Source of the DNA: Phycisphaerales bacterium
GTDB lineage: Bacteria > Planctomycetota > Phycisphaerae > Phycisphaerales > SM1A02
Assembly (NCBI GenBank): GCA_020345805.1
Contig: CP070772.1
Span: 3,764,217 to 3,809,369 of the forward strand
Direction of reading: 5' to 3'
Length of the DNA stretch: 45,153 bases
The translations under genes were made by a program, and so were the position numbers. Of the stretch, positions 1 through 9,288 are shown piece by piece. Below the pieces are notes generated by a model. The model was given only the letters and a program-made list of their open reading frames with translations, made no database searches and had not been told where the DNA came from. Position 1 is the stretch's first letter. Each line of letters begins with the position of its first letter.

Positions 1-923
1 GCCAGCAGGGCCCGGCGGATCATCGCCAGACGCGGGTAGTCGCTTTCCACCGGCAGCCCCAGTTGCTTGCGGGCGTTGGCGATGGCCTTGACGGGCTTGA
101 GCGGCTTCATCCGCTCGGGGCGAGCCCAGAGCTGGCGCTCCAGGTAAACCGCATCCTCGAGCCAGTGACCGGCGTGGACCTCGGCAAGATCGATCAGGCA
201 GACCTCCCCGGTCTCCATGGAGATGCGGCTCATGGCGTTGGCGATGTGCAGGTCGCCGTGCTGCCATTCATCGACCGGGCGGGCCCGCCATTCCGTCACC
301 AGCGGATCGAGGTTGGCGCGGAGTTTCTTGACGGCGGCAATCCAGCGGGCCTGCTCCTCGACCGGGTTGATGCGCACGATTTCCAGGGACTCGCGGAGCA
401 TCTCGTCCCACGGCTCGGTGCGGCCGGGCTGATCAACGGGGAAGGCTTTGGCGGCCTTCTGGAAGCGGGCTGCGGCCTTCGCGATGCGAGGCACGTGATC
501 GGCATGCCAGCGCAGGCCCAGCGGGCCGTGCGGAAGGTGCTCGATGACGATCCAGGCCAGGTCGTACCCGCCCAGCTCCTCGCCGGAGGCATAGAGCCGG
601 GGAACAATGGGCGAGGGATCATCGGTCGATTGCAGGCGGCGCATCCAGGTGAGTTCGCGCTGCACCACGGGCAGCTTCAGTACGACCTGGACGGTCGCGC
701 CATCGGAGTTCTGGTAGTCGGCGATGCCGGTGGCGGCCCCGCCACGTTGCCAGTCCGCCTTGAACCAGGCGATTTCGCCAAGCCGGCCCTCGCAGGCGTC
801 GCGCAGCAATGGTGCGAGGGTGGAGGCGAGGCTTCTCTGATCGCCCGGAAGGTCCGCAGTAGCGTCGGGATTCAAGCTCGGCGCTCCGGAATCTGGGTCA
901 TGCGGGCAGGGTAAGCGGGCCAT
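1..923 (-). CDS. APH-family phosphotransferase (aminoglycoside phosphotransferase fold), 3' end outside window
   Basis: This gene reads leftwards and runs off the window, leaving about 307 residues. The kinase-fold signature is clear: a Brenner motif HGDLHIAN followed about 17 residues later by CLIDLAEVHAG, which supply the catalytic Asp/Asn and the metal-binding Asp of the aminoglycoside/choline kinase fold. An IVIEHLPHGPLG stretch matches the hinge region. Many bacterial members phosphorylate small hydroxylated metabolites, sugars or lipids rather than antibiotics, and the substrate cannot be read here. The ATG at 923 is the most upstream in-frame methionine I found, and a later start is possible because the first ~20 residues look unconserved. 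It is divergent from the HAD phosphatase gene, about 100 bases away. The family is confident, the substrate unknown. Confidence 0.8.
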   Translation of the reverse strand, partial: MARLPCPHDPDSGAPSLNPDATADLPGDQRSLASTLAPLLRDACEGRLGEIAWFKADWQRGGAATGIADYQNSDGATVQVVLKLPVVQRELTWMRRLQSTDDPSPIVPRLYASGEELGGYDLAWIVIEHLPHGPLGLRWHADHVPRIAKAAARFQKAAKAFPVDQPGRTEPWDEMLRESLEIVRINPVEEQARWIAAVKKLRANLDPLVTEWRARPVDEWQHGDLHIANAMSRISMETGEVCLIDLAEVHAGHWLEDAVYLERQLWARPERMKPLKPVKAIANARKQLGLPVESDYPRLAMIRRALL

Positions 924-1023
924 GCGGCCGACGCAAGGCTCGTCCGGTTCGGCCCCTGCCGACGTATGCATGACCGAGGCCGACGGCTTGGCGCAAGCTC
1001 CTGCCGGACATAGGTTCGCAGTC

Positions 1024-1893
1024 ATGAAAGATCGCTTTGAGGTGCTGGTGGTGGATCTGGACGGGACGCTGATGACCGGCCGGGGGAAGGTGTCGCCGCG
1101 AAATCGCGGGGCGATCGAAGCGGCGAGGCAGGCGGGAATGACGCTGATCGTGGCGACCGGGCGGGCCCTGGTGGAGTCCCTGGAGCCGCTGGAGGCGATT
1201 CAACATCGCGGTCTGCTGATCGGGGCCGGCGGGGCGCTGCTTTCCGATGTCGCGACCGGCCGGACGGTGGCCCGAAACACCATGCCTCCGGATCTGGTGG
1301 CGGATGTCACCGCGGCGCTTCTCCGGCACGAACACAAGGTCCTGATTCTGAAAGACCCGGACGAGGCGGGCTACGACTATCTGGCGGTGGGCCCCGGCGA
1401 GCTCGATCCCGCCTCCCGGTGGTGGTTCGAGGTGTTGCCGGTGCGGGTGCGGTTCGTTCACGCCTTGGATCAGGACCCGCACCCGCAGGCCAGCGTGAGG
1501 GTGGGAGCGGTGGCCACCGAGGAAGAGCTGGCCCCGATTGCGACCCAATTGCAGGCGGAGATCAGCGAGCGGGGGTTTCTTCAGCACTGGTCGGCGGTGA
1601 CGGAGTCGGCGGCGGTCGATTCCGCCACCCACCTGCTGGAGGTGTTCAGCCCGGACGTGAACAAGTGGACGATGGTCGCCGAATACTGTCGGCGCAATGA
1701 GATCGATCCGCAGCGGGTGCTGGCGATCGGGGACGGGGTGAACGATGTCCAGCTCGTGGGCAATGCCGGGCTCGGCATCGCGATGGCCAACGCGGACGCA
1801 CCGGTTCTCGAGGCCGCCGATCGCGTGACGGGTCACCACGATGAGGACGGTCTGGCGGATGCGATCGAGCGGGTGCTGGACGGCCGGTGGTGA
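1024..1893 (+). CDS. Cof-type HAD hydrolase (sugar/metabolite phosphatase)
   Basis: A 289-residue haloacid-dehalogenase-superfamily phosphatase. Motif I is VVDLDGTLM near residues 9-17, with nucleophile Asp11 and acid/base Asp13. Motif II is LIVATGRAL. Motif IV is AIGDGVNDVQLV, followed by the GIAMANA signature typical of the Cof/YbiV/SPP-like IIB subfamily, and the length fits. Such enzymes dephosphorylate sugar phosphates, nucleotides or pyridoxal phosphate, usually with loose specificity. I chose ATG 1024 because the conserved N-terminal strand begins there. An upstream in-frame ATG at 922 would add a low-complexity leader lying in the divergent intergenic region. The IOR-like gene starts 36 bases after its stop on the same strand. 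Confidence 0.9.
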   Translation: MKDRFEVLVVDLDGTLMTGRGKVSPRNRGAIEAARQAGMTLIVATGRALVESLEPLEAIQHRGLLIGAGGALLSDVATGRTVARNTMPPDLVADVTAALLRHEHKVLILKDPDEAGYDYLAVGPGELDPASRWWFEVLPVRVRFVHALDQDPHPQASVRVGAVATEEELAPIATQLQAEISERGFLQHWSAVTESAAVDSATHLLEVFSPDVNKWTMVAEYCRRNEIDPQRVLAIGDGVNDVQLVGNAGLGIAMANADAPVLEAADRVTGHHDEDGLADAIERVLDGRW

Positions 1894-1929
1894 GGCGGGA
1901 ATTGGCTGGCGTTCGGCCGCGGGGCATCC

Positions 1930-4900
1930 ATGGGCTTACAATCTGGCAGTTCCGTGAACGGGCAATCAACAGCGCTGGGTGAACGGCTCGCTGCCCACGA
2001 GGGTTGGCAGTTGCTGTCAGCGCAGCAGGCGGTGGTGAAGGGGGCGCTGGAATCGGAGGCGGCGGTGGCGTTGATTGCCGGCCCCCGGAGCGACTGTTTT
2101 GACGAGGTCTTCGTGGTGGCGAGCGACGAGGGGGTCGGCGAACTGCTGAAGGTTCACGGCGCGCGGGCGACGCCGACGCCGGATGCGGCGAGGGCGGTGA
2201 CGCTGGCCCATCACGCCGCGCGGTCCGGGCATGGGGCTCTCGCCCTGGTTCCCAACGAGCAACTGAACCGCGCCCTGCCGGTGATTGCCCGCACGATGGA
2301 AGCCGCCCTTGAACGTGGCGGGGCGATCGGGCTGCTGCTGGAGGACGATCCCGACGAGTGCCCGGCGCTCTGCCCGCGGGAAACGGTGCGGCGGCTGGAG
2401 CTGCCGAGCATCGAGCCGGCCAACGTGGTGCAGTTGCGCGATGCGATGGAACAGGCCATGCGCCTCAGCCGGGCAGGTCGCGGGCCGGTGGGGATCGTGG
2501 TTCACAGTTCGATCCTGCGGTCGGCCGAGAGTCTGGAGGCCAGGCCGAACCGGATGACGGACGCGATTGATCTGGTGCTGTCGCGTCGCCGTCGCCGCCG
2601 TCGTCCGGGCTGGGCCGAGACGGGCGGTTTTCTGAGGATGGTGCGGCGGCTGGAACTGAATCGCACCATGAACATGCCCAGTCCCGGTGAGCGGGTGCCG
2701 ATCGGGTTCATTACGGTGGGGCCGACGGCCGGTGCCCTGCGTCATCTGACGCACGTGCTTCGCCTGTTCGGTCGGGTGCCGATGCTGCATCTGGGGGTGG
2801 TTGAGCCCTTGGACGGGGCGGCGGTGGAGCGAATACTGAGCCGCTGCGCGGAGGTCGTCGTGCTGGAGCCGAGGCCGGGCGTTCTGGAAGGGGGTGTGTT
2901 GGCGATCGCCGAGCAGGTACGGCGCTCGGGACATCGGCCGGCGGCAGTGAGCGGCTCCCGCATTCCCCCCGATGCCGAAGGCCTGACGCGGGTGGCGGGG
3001 GTCAATCAGCATCTTCACCCCTCGATTCTGGCCCGCAACATCATGCACCTTCTGCACGCCATCCGGCCGACGGTTCAGGTGGCGTCGCAACTGGCGCCGG
3101 ATGTCGCCGTGCAGCGGTTGGTCCTGCCGCCGCGCGGGAAGAGTGTGGGAGCGCAGGCGGCTGCACAACTGGTTCGCCGCATGATCGCGGATCTCGATCA
3201 ATGGCTGAGGGAGCAGGCACCGTTGGAGGAAGAGGAGATCGAGCCGAGCGCGCTGGCGGTGGAGGGGATGGAGGCGGCGGGGGAGGCCCGGCGGCTGGTG
3301 CAGGTGGAGGTCTGGGATGCCCGGCAGTTCCAGAACGAGGGAACCGCCGCCCTGAGACAGGCGGCCAGAGACGGCCGGCCGTGGCTGTTCCTGATATGCG
3401 ATGTCGGCACCGCCGATGGCCAGGACCTGGAACGGATGGCTCGAGCCGCGGTCCCGGCACGGCATGCCGACCGCGTCCGGATCGTGGAGGCGAACCTCTC
3501 CGATCGCATCGCTCTCCGCGACAAGTTGCGGGAGGCGGCGTTGCTGGACCGGCTGTCGGTGGTCATCGCCCGGGACGGACCGCCGGTACGGTATGACACG
3601 TTGAGCCTGGAAAGGAGCTTCTCGGAGGTTGACAGCCTGGGCTTTGAGCCTAGGCAGCGAGTGACCTGGCGGGCCGATGAGGCCTGTGCCATCCGGCCTC
3701 CGACGGACGAAACACACGGAGAGCGTGGGGAGGCGGAGATGCGCAGCGAGTTCTCCGCCGATCATCTGCCCCGGCGTTTGCGGGGCCAGTTTCGCATCCG
3801 GGTCAGGCCGCTGCTGGAACAGGTGCAGGTGCTGCGCACGCGGCCCCCGGCCCGAGCCTGGGAGCCGGCGGGGGCGGTGCGGCTTCCCATGCCGTCTGCG
3901 ATTCACGGCAGGCAAGCGCAATGGCGGGCGCATCTGGCCGGATTCCGGGGGCAGGCGCCGGGTGCGGCCGCGAGGGTGCTGTGCCTGGCCGGGCATTACA
4001 TGGGATATGCGGTCAAGAGCACGTGCAATCCGACTACCGTGGGGGCGGGGCGCCGGGCCTGGTCGCAGGTGCTGTTTGCCGGTTCACGCGACACCGCTTC
4101 CGACGTTCCGATCACCGCGATGATTCCCTATGGCGAGGCGGACCTGCTGTTGGGTCTGGATGTCTGGGAGGCGCTGCGGTCGCTGGGGCCGGATCCCGCC
4201 CTGCGGGTGGCACAGGCGGACCGCACCAGCGCGGTGGTGAATGTCGGTTTGTTTGGCGACCAGGCGGATGACGAGCAAATGAGAGTGCTGCGCGAACAGC
4301 TGGCCGAAGCGCTGGATGAGGTGACCGATCCGGAGCATCGGATCACCGGTGACTACGCGGGCGCTTGCCGGGCATGGTTCCACACCGATCGTGTGGCGGA
4401 TGTTGCGATGCTTGGTGCGGCCTACCAGGCGGGACTGGTTCCCGTCTCCCAGGAAGCGATCGAGGCGGCGCTAGCGGCGATGGAACGGATGGGCTTCGGC
4501 CGTTCGCTGGAGGCTTTTCAGTTCGGCCGACGATTGGCGGTCGATGACCGGTTCTTCAGCCGAAGCAGAGATGATCGTCAGGAAAGCGTGGCGCGGATCC
4601 TGCGCCGCACCGAGCTGTCGATGAGTCGGCGGCGCCGGCCGGCCCGGCGCAGGGCCGGACGATTCGGTCAACTCGTCAGGGACACTTTGGCACAAATGCC
4701 GGGGCTGGCGGAGACCGAGCGGGGGCGTCAGGCGAGACGGGATGCGGTGATGGCGATGCACCGATGTCTGGCCTGGGGAGGGCAGTCGATGGCCCGTTGG
4801 TATGCCGATCTCATCACCGCGCTGTACGAGGCGGACCGCGGCGACAAGGGGCGGTCGATCACCCGCGACGCCATCCTGCCCCTGGCGGATGCGGTGCTCA

Positions 4901-5337
4901 TCCACGATCCGGTCTATGTGGCGACCATGGCCGCCAGCACCGAGCAGCGCCGGCGGACGCGGCAACGGCTCAACATCAAGCGGGCCCGGGAAGACCGGCT
5001 GGAGCGCCGCTACCTGACGCGGCTGGAGTTCGTGGGCTTCGGCCGCCGCTTTCGCGCCGATGTCCGAACCAGCGACTGGCCGGCGCGACTGGCCGCGATG
5101 GGGCGTTTTATCCTGCCCCGGCCCCTTCGCGGAACCCGCCGCGACCGGGAGGTCCGCGAGCTGGTGGTTGAGTTCATTCGCCGCGCCGCGGAGGGCGCCG
5201 GGCACAATTACGATCGCTTCGCCGAGGCCATGCACCGTCTGCATGAGCAGGCGCTTACCGACCGTCTGCGGGGCATGGCCCCGGCGGAAGTGCGCATGCT
5301 GCTGGGCGGCGCGGAGGAATCGCCGAAGGGGGATTAG
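1930..5337 (+). CDS. Fused indolepyruvate:ferredoxin oxidoreductase-like protein, apparently without Fe-S motifs
   Basis: A 1135-residue protein laid out like the long fused IorA-IorB oxidoreductases of bacteria. Residues about 15-390 resemble the IorA pyrimidine and transketolase-C-like domains (for example PIGFITVGPTAGAL and VVVLEPRPGVLEGG). Residues about 430-560 resemble the C-terminal TPP-binding part (SVVIARDGPPVRYD). Residues about 680-890 resemble the IorB/gamma domain (VLCLAGHYMGYAVKS, GEADLLLGLDVWEAL, a late AFQFGRRLAVD). The basic tail is of the kind seen after IorB in fused proteins. Cysteines are scattered, there is no CxxCxxC ferredoxin motif, and I see no intact GDG...N TPP motif. 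It may therefore be a catalytically altered paralogue rather than an aryl-pyruvate oxidoreductase. Homology is by recognition, not alignment. Confidence 0.6.
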   Translation: MGLQSGSSVNGQSTALGERLAAHEGWQLLSAQQAVVKGALESEAAVALIAGPRSDCFDEVFVVASDEGVGELLKVHGARATPTPDAARAVTLAHHAARSGHGALALVPNEQLNRALPVIARTMEAALERGGAIGLLLEDDPDECPALCPRETVRRLELPSIEPANVVQLRDAMEQAMRLSRAGRGPVGIVVHSSILRSAESLEARPNRMTDAIDLVLSRRRRRRRPGWAETGGFLRMVRRLELNRTMNMPSPGERVPIGFITVGPTAGALRHLTHVLRLFGRVPMLHLGVVEPLDGAAVERILSRCAEVVVLEPRPGVLEGGVLAIAEQVRRSGHRPAAVSGSRIPPDAEGLTRVAGVNQHLHPSILARNIMHLLHAIRPTVQVASQLAPDVAVQRLVLPPRGKSVGAQAAAQLVRRMIADLDQWLREQAPLEEEEIEPSALAVEGMEAAGEARRLVQVEVWDARQFQNEGTAALRQAARDGRPWLFLICDVGTADGQDLERMARAAVPARHADRVRIVEANLSDRIALRDKLREAALLDRLSVVIARDGPPVRYDTLSLERSFSEVDSLGFEPRQRVTWRADEACAIRPPTDETHGERGEAEMRSEFSADHLPRRLRGQFRIRVRPLLEQVQVLRTRPPARAWEPAGAVRLPMPSAIHGRQAQWRAHLAGFRGQAPGAAARVLCLAGHYMGYAVKSTCNPTTVGAGRRAWSQVLFAGSRDTASDVPITAMIPYGEADLLLGLDVWEALRSLGPDPALRVAQADRTSAVVNVGLFGDQADDEQMRVLREQLAEALDEVTDPEHRITGDYAGACRAWFHTDRVADVAMLGAAYQAGLVPVSQEAIEAALAAMERMGFGRSLEAFQFGRRLAVDDRFFSRSRDDRQESVARILRRTELSMSRRRRPARRRAGRFGQLVRDTLAQMPGLAETERGRQARRDAVMAMHRCLAWGGQSMARWYADLITALYEADRGDKGRSITRDAILPLADAVLIHDPVYVATMAASTEQRRRTRQRLNIKRAREDRLERRYLTRLEFVGFGRRFRADVRTSDWPARLAAMGRFILPRPLRGTRRDREVRELVVEFIRRAAEGAGHNYDRFAEAMHRLHEQALTDRLRGMAPAEVRMLLGGAEESPKGD

Positions 5338-5341
5338 ACAT

Positions 5342-5355
5342 CCCGCTTGCGCGGG
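5342..5355. terminator. Short hairpin between convergent genes
   Basis: A CCCGC/GCGGG stem with a TTGC loop sits in the 25-base gap between the stop of the rightward IOR-like gene and the stop of the leftward PP2C gene. The position suits a bidirectional terminator, but there is no U-tract, so intrinsic termination is only a guess. Confidence 0.3.
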
Positions 5356-5362
5356 TCGGCGC

Positions 5363-6802
5363 TCACACACCCAACGGCCGGCTCACTTCCACGATCAGTG
5401 TGTCGTCGTCCACCGCACCGAAACGATGTTCCCGGACGGCGCGGAGAACGCTTTCTGCATAACCGGAGGAGGAGACTCCGCCGGCCAGTGTGGCCATGAT
5501 CGCCTGCACCCCCTCGATGGTCAGCATCCTGCCGTCCCGGTTCCGGGCCTCGATCACGCCGTCGGTGTAGGCGACGATCGCGTCTCCTCGCTTGAACGGC
5601 ATCGATTCGCCGTTGGGCTGGAATACGTCGTCCCCGGTCGCTCCGAGCATGTACGCGGTGGGCTCTAAGCGGTCAATCAGGCCCGATGCATTGAGAAGGA
5701 AGGCCGGGGGATGGCCCGCGCTGGCCCATTCCACGATCTCCGCTTCCGGATCCACGCGCAGGCACAGCGCGGTGGCATAGACGTTGTGCTTGGCCAGGGT
5801 CACGTTGATGTAGTGGTTCAGGGCGGCCAGCGCATCGTGGGGAGACAGGTCCTGCCGCTCGCCGAAGAGACGCTCCAGTTCTCCGTGGATGCGGTTGACG
5901 GTGAGGGCCGCGCTGATGCCGTGGCCCGTCACGTCGATGATCACCACGTTGAGCCGGGCCGGGCTGCCGTCGCGCGACTCGTCCAGGGCTGAATACAGAT
6001 AATCGCCCCCGATCTGGCGCATCGGTTCGTAGCGGAAATCGAACCTGACGGGCCCCCCGGTGATGGGTTGAGGGAACAGGACCTCCTGGATGCGGCGGGC
6101 ATTCGTCAGTTCGCGTTTCATCGTTCCGTAGTGGCCCCGCAACATTTTGAGGTGGAATTCCTGTCGGAACCGGCTGTGCCGCCACCACCCGATGAGCACA
6201 CCCGGCACGCCCACCAGCGGCGAAAGAGCAACGTACACAACGCGCATGGGCAACGTCGCGGGCGAGAATGCGAGCGTTATCACGGCACTGACAATCAACA
6301 GCGGGATCAGCGGACTTATCGCTTCCTTCGGGGTCCACGAGATGAACAACGCCGCGAGGAAGTGCACCCACAGCACCGTCATCAAAGGTGCGACCGATTG
6401 TATCTGCGGCCCCTCGGCTCCTGCGTCCCCACCAGCGTCGAACATCGCAACCGCGGGGACAGGCAGGAGGTTGACCAGACCGATGGCCACGATGGTCCAG
6501 AACACGATCCGGTGCAATTGATCGCTGCGAAGCAGCGATCTCGCCACCTTCATTAGGACGGCAAACAGCAGCACCGCGCTCACCATCTGGGACGCGAAGG
6601 CCAGCACAACGGCAAGAGCGGGCATTTCGGGCGGACCCTCGGCCCCCGCTACCGCCGGCAACATGGAGACAGCCAAAGCCATCAGACTCAAGCCAGCCAG
6701 CACCAGCGACACGCCGCAGAACCACAGCACACGCCTTCGCAACCAGCGAGAGCGTTCCGCCTCATATTCCTCCCGAAAGTCCATGGTCAGCGTGGATGTC
6801 AT
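5363..6802 (-). CDS. Membrane-anchored SpoIIE-type PP2C phosphatase
   Basis: A protein of about 479 residues. The first ~230 residues hold several hydrophobic segments (a six-helix-like sensor region), followed by a SpoIIE/RsbU phosphatase domain with the metal-binding signatures QIGGDYLY, VIIDVTGHG, SAGHPPAF, AYTDGVIEA and the terminal VDDDTLIVEV. Enzymes of this class dephosphorylate STAS anti-anti-sigma proteins in partner-switching pathways, so it probably couples a membrane signal to such a switch. The start at 6802 is preferred over 6829 because GAGG lies five bases upstream. A second phosphatase of the same family begins 3.4 kb upstream on this strand, and a STAS protein lies at 25.2 kb. 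No kinase partner is seen in the window. Confidence 0.9.
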   Translation of the reverse strand: MTSTLTMDFREEYEAERSRWLRRRVLWFCGVSLVLAGLSLMALAVSMLPAVAGAEGPPEMPALAVVLAFASQMVSAVLLFAVLMKVARSLLRSDQLHRIVFWTIVAIGLVNLLPVPAVAMFDAGGDAGAEGPQIQSVAPLMTVLWVHFLAALFISWTPKEAISPLIPLLIVSAVITLAFSPATLPMRVVYVALSPLVGVPGVLIGWWRHSRFRQEFHLKMLRGHYGTMKRELTNARRIQEVLFPQPITGGPVRFDFRYEPMRQIGGDYLYSALDESRDGSPARLNVVIIDVTGHGISAALTVNRIHGELERLFGERQDLSPHDALAALNHYINVTLAKHNVYATALCLRVDPEAEIVEWASAGHPPAFLLNASGLIDRLEPTAYMLGATGDDVFQPNGESMPFKRGDAIVAYTDGVIEARNRDGRMLTIEGVQAIMATLAGGVSSSGYAESVLRAVREHRFGAVDDDTLIVEVSRPLGV

Positions 6803-6924
6803 GGAGACCTCGGCAACCTGCGGGCCCATAGACTAACGAAAACGCCAAGCCAGCGCGGCGAGGGCCACGAACGCCGGGTGTCAGTTGGCGGATAGTCCGC
6901 AGCACGCCGAGCGGTGGGGACGGA

Positions 6925-8469
6925 TTACGGCATAAGGAAATCGCGGACGAGCTGAAGTGGGCCGCACGCCTCCTCCACCGCATTGAGGATCGTGTTTTCT
7001 TCGATCAGCTTGCTGATGGCCTCGATGTCCGCGTACATCACGCGGTCATCCACCAGCGGCGGGACCGCCTGCCGGATGAGGTCGTAGGCGATCTTCGTTC
7101 CTTGGCCGGGCTTTCTGCCTTCGTGGAACTCCATGGCTTGGGCGGCGCACATCATCTCGATCGCCAGCACGTTGCGCACGTTCTTGAGGATTTCCGTGCA
7201 CTTGCGCACCGCGATCGGTCCCATGCTCACGTGATCCTCCTGATCGGCCGAGACGCTTATGGAATCGACGGAGGCGGGATGGGAAAGGACCTTGTTCTCG
7301 CTGACCAAGGCGGCGGCGGTGTACTGGGCGACCATCAGGCCGCTGTTGAGCCCCTTGCCCTCCACGAGGAAGTCCGGCAGGCCGGAGAGCGCGGGGTTGA
7401 GCAGGCGATTGGTGTGGCGCTCGGAGAGATTGGCAACTTCGCTCATGGCGATGCACAGGTAGTCAATGACGAGGCCAACTCCCTGGCCGTGGAAGTTGCC
7501 GGCTGCGTAGTACTCGCCCTCATCGGCGAAAAACAGCGGGTTGTCCGCCGCGGAGTTCATCTCGGTGGTGACGACGTTGCGGGTAAACTCGAGAGTCTCG
7601 AAGGACGGGCCGAGGATCTGCGGGGTGCAGCGCATGGAATAACCGTCCTGCACCTTGCCCGTCTTGTTGGCCATGATCTCGGAATCGGTGAACAGCTTCA
7701 GGACGTTGGCGGCAACCACGTTCTGCCCGGGATGAGGTCGCGCCCGATGAGGCGAGGGATGGAAAGGCTTCTCCACCGCACGCAGGGCATCCAGCGCCAT
7801 CGCGCTGGCGATCAGGGCGTTCTTCAGAAGGTCCTGGGCATCGTAGATGAGCAGGGCCGCCCCCGCGGTCATCATCTGCGAACCGTTGATCAGTCCGAGC
7901 CCTTCCTTGTAGGTGAGATCGGTGGGCTCCACGCCGGCTCGCTTCATTGCCTCCGCGCCGGTCATCAGCTCGCCTTTGTAGAACGCCCGACCCTCGCCGA
8001 TGGCGACTTCCGCGAACTGGGAAAGCGGCGAAAGATCGCCGCTGGTGCCGACCGAACCTTTTTCGTTGATGTAGGGCACCACCCCCTTGTTGATCATATG
8101 GATGATGGTGTCGATCAGCTTCAGCCGAACGCCCGAATAGCCCTTGGCCAAAGTGTTGGCGCGGCAGGTCATCGCGCCGCGGACGACATCCTCGGGTTGA
8201 GGATCTCCCACGCCCGCGGAATGGCTGTAGATGATGCGGCGTTGAAGCTCGGCGCTCTGCTCGGCGGTGATCCGGATGCGGGCGAGCTCCCCGATGCCGG
8301 TGGTGATGCCATAGAGCGCCTTGTCCTCGGCGACGAATCTCTCAAGCAGTTGGCGCGAGTTGCCCATTCTCTCCCGGGCCTGGGGGGAGACGGAGACGAT
8401 CGCTCCATTTCTGGCCACGTCGGCGACCTGCTCGATCGTGAGATTGCATCCGTCGAGAACAACTTCCAT
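6925..8469 (-). CDS. hutH: Histidine ammonia-lyase with a Thr-Ser-Gly MIO triad
   Basis: A 514-residue MIO-family lyase that deaminates L-histidine to trans-urocanate, the first step of histidine degradation. Residue numbers fall almost exactly on the Pseudomonas putida enzyme: Tyr53, His83 in YSHSAGVG, the MIO triad at 142-144, Asn194/195 in LINGSQ and the Glu of DQEDHVSMG near 411. The Ser-His pair and QED motif are histidine-type; tyrosine and phenylalanine lyases carry other residues there. The odd point is the triad, GTSGDLSPLS here against the usual GASGDLAPL. Thr-Ser-Gly is known in some MIO enzymes, such as the Pantoea phenylalanine aminomutase. Start 8469 is set by AGGAAAGGA just upstream. 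hutU and hutI are elsewhere in the window. Confidence 0.85.
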   Translation of the reverse strand: MEVVLDGCNLTIEQVADVARNGAIVSVSPQARERMGNSRQLLERFVAEDKALYGITTGIGELARIRITAEQSAELQRRIIYSHSAGVGDPQPEDVVRGAMTCRANTLAKGYSGVRLKLIDTIIHMINKGVVPYINEKGSVGTSGDLSPLSQFAEVAIGEGRAFYKGELMTGAEAMKRAGVEPTDLTYKEGLGLINGSQMMTAGAALLIYDAQDLLKNALIASAMALDALRAVEKPFHPSPHRARPHPGQNVVAANVLKLFTDSEIMANKTGKVQDGYSMRCTPQILGPSFETLEFTRNVVTTEMNSAADNPLFFADEGEYYAAGNFHGQGVGLVIDYLCIAMSEVANLSERHTNRLLNPALSGLPDFLVEGKGLNSGLMVAQYTAAALVSENKVLSHPASVDSISVSADQEDHVSMGPIAVRKCTEILKNVRNVLAIEMMCAAQAMEFHEGRKPGQGTKIAYDLIRQAVPPLVDDRVMYADIEAISKLIEENTILNAVEEACGPLQLVRDFLMP

Positions 8470-8670
8470 GAGTGATCCTTTCCTGCCCCCCTCTGCCTGC
8501 GGTTGTGTACGGGAAGGCACAATCTGGCGTCGGTGATGTTAGGGCCGACGTCGCGGGTGTGCGAGCCAAGCGGGGTCAGGGGATAGGGCGGGGAGCGACG
8601 AAGAAGCCCCTAGACGGCAGTGCCCGGGCTTTGGCCGTCATGGATGGGATTCAGACGGATCTTCAGCGGA

Positions 8671-9063
8671 TCACCGGCTGAACAACGCGATGGTCGCGCC
8701 GGTAGGGTCGGTAATGACGGAGAACCGGCCGGTGTCGGGGATGTCTGCAGGCGGCATCTCGATCTTCGCCCCCAGTGCTTCGGCCTTCTTCGTGCTGGCC
8801 TCCACATCATCGACGGCGATGTAGCTCATCCAGTTGGCGGGCACGCCTTCGAACTGCTCGCCGGCCATCTGGAACATGCCGCCGATCTGCTCCTCGCCTG
8901 CCTTGAGGACGGTGTAGATCCCGCACTCGCCGATGTCGACGTCTTCGGTCTTCCAGCCGAGGAGCGACGTGTAAAACTCCTTCGCCGCCGCGACGTCACG
9001 GGTCATCAACTCGTTCCAGCAGAAGGTGCCGGCGGCGGGGGGTGACTTGGTTGCTTCAGACAT
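8671..9063 (-). CDS. VOC-family (glyoxalase/bleomycin-resistance fold) protein
   Basis: A 130-residue single VOC domain with two beta-alpha-beta-beta-beta half modules: one around TRDVAAAKEFYTSLLGW and one around YIAVDDVEASTKKAEALGA, ending in the typical DPTGATIALFS strand. It resembles the Cfp30B-like branch, whose biochemical roles are mostly unknown, so no substrate is assigned. The start at 9063 is chosen for a strong AAGGAGA six bases upstream. A longer reading to 9141 would add an unconserved leader. It lies between hutH and a PP2C gene on the same strand, with gaps of about 200 bases, so it may be transcribed alone. Confidence 0.85.
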   Translation of the reverse strand: MSEATKSPPAAGTFCWNELMTRDVAAAKEFYTSLLGWKTEDVDIGECGIYTVLKAGEEQIGGMFQMAGEQFEGVPANWMSYIAVDDVEASTKKAEALGAKIEMPPADIPDTGRFSVITDPTGATIALFSR

Positions 9064-9288
9064 CTGTTTCTCCTTGGTCTCGGGATGATGCGGGTTGCCG
9101 GCTTGGTCGGCCGGAGCAAAGTCGGCCGCGGCCCGATGCACATGAGACGGCCGGCGTTTATCCTAACATAATGCGAACGTGTTGGGCCGCCGGATCGAGA
9201 GCCGATCGCCTCGCGGGCGACTTGATGTGCAGAACCTCGCCGTCGGCCGGCACGGCGCATTCCGGATCTTGCTGGTGGGTTGCACTGA

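Noticed and set aside
63..914. Rightward open frame of 283 codons at the left edge
   Set aside because: It lies opposite the APH-fold kinase, which has clear catalytic motifs on the minus strand. The rightward product has no recognisable domain and is a high-GC antisense shadow.
2017..3996. 659-codon minus-strand frame opposite the IOR-like gene
   Set aside because: Its composition (His/Arg/Pro/Gln-rich, no domain) is typical of an antisense frame in GC-rich DNA, and the plus-strand frame has recognisable conserved blocks.
7102..8475. 457-codon plus-strand frame opposite hutH
   Set aside because: hutH on the minus strand has complete catalytic residues with conserved spacing, and the opposite frame encodes nothing recognisable.
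8520..8671. A possible structured RNA in the gap between hutH and the VOC gene
   Set aside because: The gap shows only short GC-rich inverted repeats expected by chance and no conserved riboswitch core that I recognise.
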